A stretch of DNA of 24,144 nucleotides from NCBI GenBank assembly GCA_963643925.1, contig CAVINS010000053.1, forward strand, positions 1 to 24,144, read 5' to 3'. The notes beneath the pieces are model-generated. The model worked only from the letters and a program-made list of their open reading frames with translations, had not been told where the DNA came from and did no database searches. The number at the start of each line of letters is the position of its first letter. Position 1 is the stretch's first letter. Made by a program: the position numbers and the translations under genes. Positions 19,874-24,144 of this stretch are shown one piece after another. This DNA is from Phocaeicola_A sp963643925 (GTDB lineage: Bacteria > Bacteroidota > Bacteroidia > Bacteroidales > Bacteroidaceae).

Positions 19874-21913
19874 TCAAGAATTCTTTTTCCGTTTGTTGTT
19901 GCCCTTCGGCTTGCCGCCCTGCTGCCGTCGCAGGCGTTCGGCCAGTTCCCACTGCAGCTCGGCCTCGTCCGTCATGCCTTGCTGTGCCAGTGCGTTGCCA
20001 AACCACTGGTGTGCGTCGGCGTCGTCCGGTGCCAGCGTGGTGGCTTTGTCCAGGTCCGCCACGGCTCCCGTCACATTGTTCAGCTTCAGCCGGGCCTGTC
20101 CGCGCAGCAGCCGTGCCTCGGCACTCTGTCGGCTGCGTTTTATCACGTGGCTCAGGCAGGGTTCCGCCTCGGCGTACCGCTCCAGGTCCATCAGTGTCCT
20201 GGCCTTTCCCATCCATCCGGGCACGTAGAGGGGCGCCAGGTCTATGGCCTTGCTGTAGTTTGCCAGTGCCGCCTCCTGTTCCTCGCGCTGTGGTCCGCAC
20301 ATCTTGCCCATCTCGCAGTATTCCGCCGCCAGCTTCTCCATCATCTTCTGCTTCTGCATCAGCTCCTCCTTCAGTTGTCCGATGGTGTCGCGTTGGGTGC
20401 GTATGATGCCCAGCTTGCGGCGTATGAAGCGCTTCACCAGCGGGCGCTCTATGTCGTAGCGTGCGTGTATGGCCTGGAAGAAGGTGTCGAGGCAGGCCTC
20501 GAAGTCGCCCTCGTCGAAGTGGCGCACCGTGTCGCGGTAGAGGATGTCCGCCTGCGCCTGCTTCATCGCCTTGTCATACACCTGCCTGTTGTTGAACCGG
20601 CTGGCGAACTGCACGATGGCGTTGTTGACGAAGATGTCCGTCTGCGATATCTGTTTCTTCAGCTGGATGCCGTCCAGCGAGGTGCATCGCGACAGTGCCA
20701 CGTAGGTCTGTCCGCCCGCGAAGGCGCCTCCGGTGAGGTCTATTATCACGCGGCTGAAGGTGAGGCCCTGGCTCTTGTGGATGGTGATGGCCCATGCCAG
20801 GCGCAGGGGAAACTGCGTGAAGGTGCCCAGTTCCTCTTCCTCAATCTTCTTCTCCTCCTCGTTGTAGGTGTAGCGTATGTTTTGCCACTGCTCCAGGGCC
20901 ACGTCGTAGTCCTCGCCCGTCTCGGTGGTGACGTAGAGGGTGCTGTGCTCCTCGTCGAATCCGGTCACCACGCCGATGGTGCCGTTCACCCATCGGTGGT
21001 CCTTGTCGTTCTTTATGAAGATGATCTGTGCGCCGGGCTTCAGGCTCAGCTCCATGGACGTGGGCAGGCTGTTCTCGGGAAACTCTCCCTTGATGGTGCC
21101 TTGTAACACCGTCGGTTCGCCAGGCAGCTCCGCCAGCTTGTGCTCGTTGATGTAGTCCACCACGTCGCGTCGGGTCGCCAGGGTGATGCTCATCTTCTGG
21201 CTCTGTTCGCTCATCTCCGCCCCCACGCGGGTGTTCAGCAGCTGCAGGTCCGCCGCCCCCGCGGTGTTGGTGCGTATGTGGTCCAGCACGTTGATGAAGA
21301 CGCGGTCCGTCTGCCGGTAGACCTTCCTCAGTTCGATGGACACCAGCTCCATCTCCCCGAACACGCGTGCCGAGAAGAAGAACGGGGTGGGGTAGAACCG
21401 GTTCAGTATGGCGCGCTCGTCCTGCTTCACCACGGGCTCCAGCTGATACACGTCGCCCACCAGCAGCAGCTGCTTGCCGCCGAAGGGGGTGCGCATGTTG
21501 CGCGAGTAGATGCGCAGCACCTTGTCGATGAAGTCGATGATGTCCGCCCTCACCATGGAGATCTCGTCGATGATGATGAGCTCCACCTCGTCGATGAGCT
21601 TGCGGTGCGACGAGCTGTACTTCAGGAAGTCCTTTATCCGTCGGGGGCTGAACTTGGGGTCGTCGGGCAGCAGGGGGTAGAAGGGCAGTTTGAAGAAGCT
21701 GTGCAGGGTGCTGCCGCCGGCGTTGATGGCGGCTATGCCTGTGGGGGCCAGCACCACGTGTTTCTTCTTCGTCACGCTGCACACGTATCTCAGGAACGTG
21801 CTCTTTCCCGTGCCCGCCTTTCCGGTGAGGAACACCGACTGGTGGGTAAACTGTATCAGGTTCAGCGCGTTCTGAAACTCTTGGTTCGATGTGTCAATCT
21901 TCAGCTCTTCCAT
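19874..21913 (-). CDS. PIF1-like SF1 helicase fused to TPR repeats
   Basis: The 679-aa protein carries SF1B helicase motifs in order: GKAGTGKST (31-39, Walker A), LAPTGIAA (55-62), IIIDEISMV (113-121, Walker B with DEIS), GDVYQLEP (153-160), then AITIHKSQGLTFSRVIIDL and YVALSRC, the late PIF1/RecD-like motifs. From about residue 465 the protein changes: AQADILYRDTVRHFDEGDFE and ALANYSKAIDLAPLYVPGW look like TPR units, and the end is Lys/Arg-rich (KPKGNNKRKKNS). The 5'-to-3' DNA or RNA unwinding activity is inferred from the PIF1-like motifs. The TPR tail suggests recruitment to a partner. It is the first gene of an operon with AsmA and YciO. No signal peptide is present. Confidence 0.88.
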   Translation of the reverse strand: MEELKIDTSNQEFQNALNLIQFTHQSVFLTGKAGTGKSTFLRYVCSVTKKKHVVLAPTGIAAINAGGSTLHSFFKLPFYPLLPDDPKFSPRRIKDFLKYSSSHRKLIDEVELIIIDEISMVRADIIDFIDKVLRIYSRNMRTPFGGKQLLLVGDVYQLEPVVKQDERAILNRFYPTPFFFSARVFGEMELVSIELRKVYRQTDRVFINVLDHIRTNTAGAADLQLLNTRVGAEMSEQSQKMSITLATRRDVVDYINEHKLAELPGEPTVLQGTIKGEFPENSLPTSMELSLKPGAQIIFIKNDKDHRWVNGTIGVVTGFDEEHSTLYVTTETGEDYDVALEQWQNIRYTYNEEEKKIEEEELGTFTQFPLRLAWAITIHKSQGLTFSRVIIDLTGGAFAGGQTYVALSRCTSLDGIQLKKQISQTDIFVNNAIVQFASRFNNRQVYDKAMKQAQADILYRDTVRHFDEGDFEACLDTFFQAIHARYDIERPLVKRFIRRKLGIIRTQRDTIGQLKEELMQKQKMMEKLAAEYCEMGKMCGPQREEQEAALANYSKAIDLAPLYVPGWMGKARTLMDLERYAEAEPCLSHVIKRSRQSAEARLLRGQARLKLNNVTGAVADLDKATTLAPDDADAHQWFGNALAQQGMTDEAELQWELAERLRRQQGGKPKGNNKRKKNS

Positions 21914-21924
21914 AATCCAACGTA

Positions 21925-21932
21925 CAAAGGTA
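21925..21932 (-). promoter_or_regulatory. Bacteroidota -7 element of the helicase operon
   Basis: Minus strand TACCTTTG, 11 bases before the helicase ATG. The leader would be only about 5 bases, so the transcript may be nearly leaderless, or the true promoter may be elsewhere. Confidence 0.45.
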
Positions 21933-22039
21933 ACGCAATTTGTGCATCCCCTTCGCTTTTATCACTTAAAAAATATTATTCCGTGTGCGCGGCGGTCACC
22001 GCGCGCCGTTCTCTCTTTTTGTTAAAAGCCTCCGTCGGC

Positions 22040-22070
22040 TTGCCAACTTCGGCGGGAAGCGCTACATTTG
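22040..22070 (+). promoter_or_regulatory. Promoter of the GH28 gene
   Basis: TTG (22040-22042), 20 bases, TACATTTG (22063-22070), an exact TAnnTTTG. It leaves a leader of about 84 bases before the ATG at 22161. The gene-free stretch 21914-22160 otherwise holds only the helicase promoter and a GC hairpin at 21987-22004 (GCGCGG/CCGCGC) followed by a T-rich run. Confidence 0.7.
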
Positions 22071-22160
22071 CCTCGGCAAACGCTGAGTATGCCCCGGCTT
22101 ACGTTTGACTTGCCGACAATAAAGTTTTTGAGAAACACCTTAATAAAATAATACAGCTTT

Positions 22161-23552
22161 ATGAAACACACAATCACAATCTTCGCGCTGTGCGCCGCCA
22201 TGGCGGCCTGCGGTGGCAACCAACAGACTGGGCCCGCTGACACCCCGGTGTCTGCCGCTGACAGCATCGTGGGCAACATCGCCCTCACCTCCTTCCCCGA
22301 CCGCGAGGTGTCCGTCGCTCCCCTGGGCGACAGCGCCGCCTGTGCCCGGCAACTGCTGCAGGGTGCCATCGACTCCTGTTCGCTGGCCGGAGGCGGACGC
22401 GTGACGGTCGGCACCGGATACTACCGCATCAACGGTCCGCTCCACCTGAAGAGCAATGTCAACCTCCACCTGCAGGAGGGTGCCTATCTGCAGTTCAGCG
22501 GACGCCCGGCAGACTTCCTGCCCGTGGTGCTCACCCGTTGGGAGGGCACCGAGCTCTATGGCCATTCGCCCATGATCTATGCCTATCACGCCAACAATGT
22601 CGCTCTCACCGGCAAGGGCACCATCGATGCCCAGGGAGGTCTGGAGTTCGCTGCCTGGAGCCAACGTGAGTCTGCCGACCGCAACCGCCTGCGCGAGATG
22701 GGCGACAAGCTGGTGCCCGTGTGCGAGCGTGTCTTCGGCCAGGGCACCCTGCTGCGTCCCTCGTGCATACAAGCCCTCGGGTGCTCCCGTGTGCTCATCG
22801 AAGACATAACCGTGAAGGACTCCCCCTTCTGGACCATCCACCCCGTCTATTGCGACAACGTCATCGTGCGCGGCGTCACCATCGACAGCCACTTCCCCAA
22901 CAACGACGGCTGCGACCCCGAGTCCACCTGCAACGTCCTCATCGAGAACTGCACCTTCCGCACGGGCGACGATGCCGTGGCCATCAAGTCGGGCCGCGAC
23001 ACGGACGGACGCTCCATAGGTCGGCCTTCGGAGAACATCGTCATCCGCAACTGCCTGTTCCACTCCGAGTGTAACGGCCTCTGCATCGGCAGCGAGATGT
23101 CCGGCGGCGTGGAGAACGTCCACATGAGCCACATCACCATCGGCACGGTGAAGAACGCCCTCTACTTCAAGTCCAACCGCGACCGCGGTGGCTACATCCG
23201 TGGTGTGGACGTGAGCCACATCACCGTGGAGCATGCCCTGGGTGCCATCCTCCGCTTCGAGACCAACTACTTCGGCTACCGTGGCGGCGACCATCCCTCG
23301 CGCTACGAGCATTTCGTCATCAGCGACGTGGAGGCGCACCTGGCCGACCGCTACGGCATCTTCATGGACGGCAGCGACGTGGGCAACATCGACGACATCC
23401 TCGTCCGTCGCTTCCGTGTGGACCAGGCCGCCGAAGCCTATTACCTGATGAACACCGCCCGCATAGCCTTCGACAGTGTGACGGTGAACGGCCATGTCCT
23501 TCCGCCCACGCCTCTTCAGAGCACCTGTCATGTGACGCTTGACGTGTATTGA
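22161..23552 (+). CDS. GH28 polygalacturonase-like lipoprotein
   Basis: The 463-aa protein opens MKHTITIFALCAAMAACGGN, with a lipobox ending at Cys17, so it is likely a lipoprotein. It is a right-handed beta-helix of glycoside hydrolase family 28: LHLKSNVNLHLQEGAYLQF, ALTGKGTIDAQGG, then the active-site turn NNDGCDPE (Asp249, Asp252) and GDDAVAIKSGRD (Asp270, Asp271). At the place where most members have a GHG triplet, this one has SECNGLCIGSEMSGG, with Asn305 where the His is usual. YFKSNRDRGG follows as the usual basic motif. It would cleave galacturonic-acid polymers or related pectic chains at the cell surface or in the periplasm; substrate preference is not certain. It has its own promoter, and 3' the repeat array begins. 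Confidence 0.88.
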   Translation: MKHTITIFALCAAMAACGGNQQTGPADTPVSAADSIVGNIALTSFPDREVSVAPLGDSAACARQLLQGAIDSCSLAGGGRVTVGTGYYRINGPLHLKSNVNLHLQEGAYLQFSGRPADFLPVVLTRWEGTELYGHSPMIYAYHANNVALTGKGTIDAQGGLEFAAWSQRESADRNRLREMGDKLVPVCERVFGQGTLLRPSCIQALGCSRVLIEDITVKDSPFWTIHPVYCDNVIVRGVTIDSHFPNNDGCDPESTCNVLIENCTFRTGDDAVAIKSGRDTDGRSIGRPSENIVIRNCLFHSECNGLCIGSEMSGGVENVHMSHITIGTVKNALYFKSNRDRGGYIRGVDVSHITVEHALGAILRFETNYFGYRGGDHPSRYEHFVISDVEAHLADRYGIFMDGSDVGNIDDILVRRFRVDQAAEAYYLMNTARIAFDSVTVNGHVLPPTPLQSTCHVTLDVY

Positions 23553-23564
23553 CGTGCGGCATTT

Positions 23565-23584
23565 GTCCTTCGGACGGTTTTATG
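23565..23584 (+). terminator. Weak possible terminator after GH28
   Basis: GTCC-TTC-GGAC (23565-23575) is a 4-bp stem, followed after GG by TTTTATG. Short and therefore uncertain, but placed 12 bases after the stop. Confidence 0.3.
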
Positions 23585-23645
23585 TTTTATGTTTTAAACG
23601 CTGCGCGTGTTAACCTATAACCCAAAACTGCCCGAAGGGCACATA

Positions 23646-23935
23646 TGTGTTAAAGGTGTTAGGTGTTATGTTTTATGTTGGAAATCAGCCTCCTTAGTTG
23701 TAGGCCTCTGAAGTCAGTAGGACCTGCCGCAGCTTGCTGCGGAGAAAAAAATCGGCAGCCCTTTAGGGCACAGGCTCCGCTGCCGATACCTTAGCCTGGC
23801 GTAAGCCGGTGTACATAGGTGTTGACGGTGTTAGGTGTTATGTTTTGTGTTACAACCACTATCAACCTAAAACATAAAACCCAAAACTGCCCGCAGGGCA
23901 ACCTAAGTGTTGAAGGTGTTATGTTTTGTGTTTTA
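23646..23935. repeat. Repeat unit 1 and its flanking GTGTT motifs
   Basis: A body (23671-23873) is bordered by the motif GTGTTnaaGGTGTT...TTATGTTTT (at 23646, 23816 and again at 23904). Inside are the hairpins CCGCAGC-TT-GCTGCGG and ATCGGCAGC...GCTGCCGAT, the latter enclosing CCC-TTTA-GGG. The linker after the unit carries AACCTAAAACATAAAACC and ACTGCCCGCAGGGC. No coding potential is believable; a 76-codon minus-strand frame spans repeat and linker and is discarded. Confidence 0.85.
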
Positions 23936-23937
23936 CG

Positions 23938-24144
23938 TTTTATGTTGGAAATCAGCCTCCTTAGTTGTAGGCCTCTGAAGTCAGTAGGACCTGCCGCAGC
24001 TTGCTGCGGACAAAAAAACAAATCGGCAGCCCTTTAGGGCACAGGCTCTGCTGCCGATACCTTAGCCTGGCGTAAGCCGGTGGACATAGGTGTTGACGGT
24101 GTTAGGTGTTATGTTTTGTGTTACAACCACTATCAACCTAAAAC
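23938..24144. repeat. Repeat unit 2 (continues past the window)
   Basis: This copy matches unit 1 (23671-23873) almost base for base at an offset of 267, growing to 271 because of a 4-base insertion in the A-run after the first hairpin. Point differences include ACATAG preceded by GTGT versus GTGG and CTCCGC versus CTCTGC. The window ends in the linker, so further copies may follow. Confidence 0.85.

Noticed and set aside
22140..23531. 463-codon minus-strand frame opposite GH28
   Set aside because: The GH28 plus-strand gene has catalytic motifs, promoter and lipobox; the complement has none.
23791..24021. 76-codon minus-strand frame within the terminal repeats
   Set aside because: It runs across repeat body and linker, and its protein has no recognisable domain. 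Such frames arise readily from repeats.
23646..24144. CRISPR-like array
   Set aside because: The units are about 270 bases with near-identical bodies, not short repeats with unique spacers.

Overview
The window looks like chromosomal DNA of a GC-rich gut-type member of the Bacteroidales, probably Prevotellaceae. Three things point there. Most promoters fit the Bacteroidota pattern (TAnnTTTG, sometimes with TTG about 18-21 bases upstream). Several families are typical of the phylum: DUF4421, DUF4468, the 'putative porin' family and DUF1593. Two secreted polysaccharide-degrading families, GH43 and GH28, sit at the two ends. The assignment is inferred from family content; no marker gene such as 16S rRNA is present.

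Layout. Bases 1-826 (-) carry the 5' part of a secreted GH43 glycosidase that runs off the window. An OmpH/Skp-like gene (963-1565, -) follows, then a small one-helix membrane protein (1622-1831, -). Divergent from these is pepD (1961-3427, +), an M20 dipeptidase that ends at a clear terminator. Bases 3490-4540 form a strikingly AT-rich island bracketed by copies of TTTCTCTGACTGGGAAA. It holds a 19-codon hydrophobic micro-ORF whose 3' flank can base-pair with its own codons, an E. coli-like promoter, and an unrecognised 238-aa gene. Beyond it lie twin palindromic repeats, the broken tail of another gene, and a strong GC hairpin.

From 4964 to 21913 all genes are on the minus strand. They include a secreted DUF1593 nucleoside-hydrolase-like protein and an oxidoreductase/DUF4421 pair. 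Next comes a putative porin paired with a solute-binding-type protein. A six-gene operon encodes a 2-oxoacid:ferredoxin oxidoreductase, with a leading TPR protein and an embedded 54-aa two-helix membrane protein too short for routine ORF calling. Then come an exported DUF4468/flavin-reductase-like fusion and an operon of PIF1-like helicase-TPR fusion, AsmA-like protein and YciO/Sua5-type protein. A GH28 polygalacturonase-like lipoprotein (22161-23552, +) with a well-formed promoter follows.

The last 590 bases are non-coding: two tandem copies of a structured unit of about 270 bases that continue past the window edge.

How the genes work together. The KOR operon is central anaerobic metabolism (2-oxoacid oxidation with ferredoxin reduction). 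GH43, GH28 and perhaps DUF1593 and the sugar-type oxidoreductase point to plant polysaccharide use, but no SusC/SusD pair or regulator is visible, so no complete polysaccharide utilisation locus can be claimed. The best candidates for something undescribed are the AT-rich island with its micro-ORF/hairpin, the small membrane protein in the KOR operon, the exported flavin-reductase-like fusion, and the terminal repeat units.
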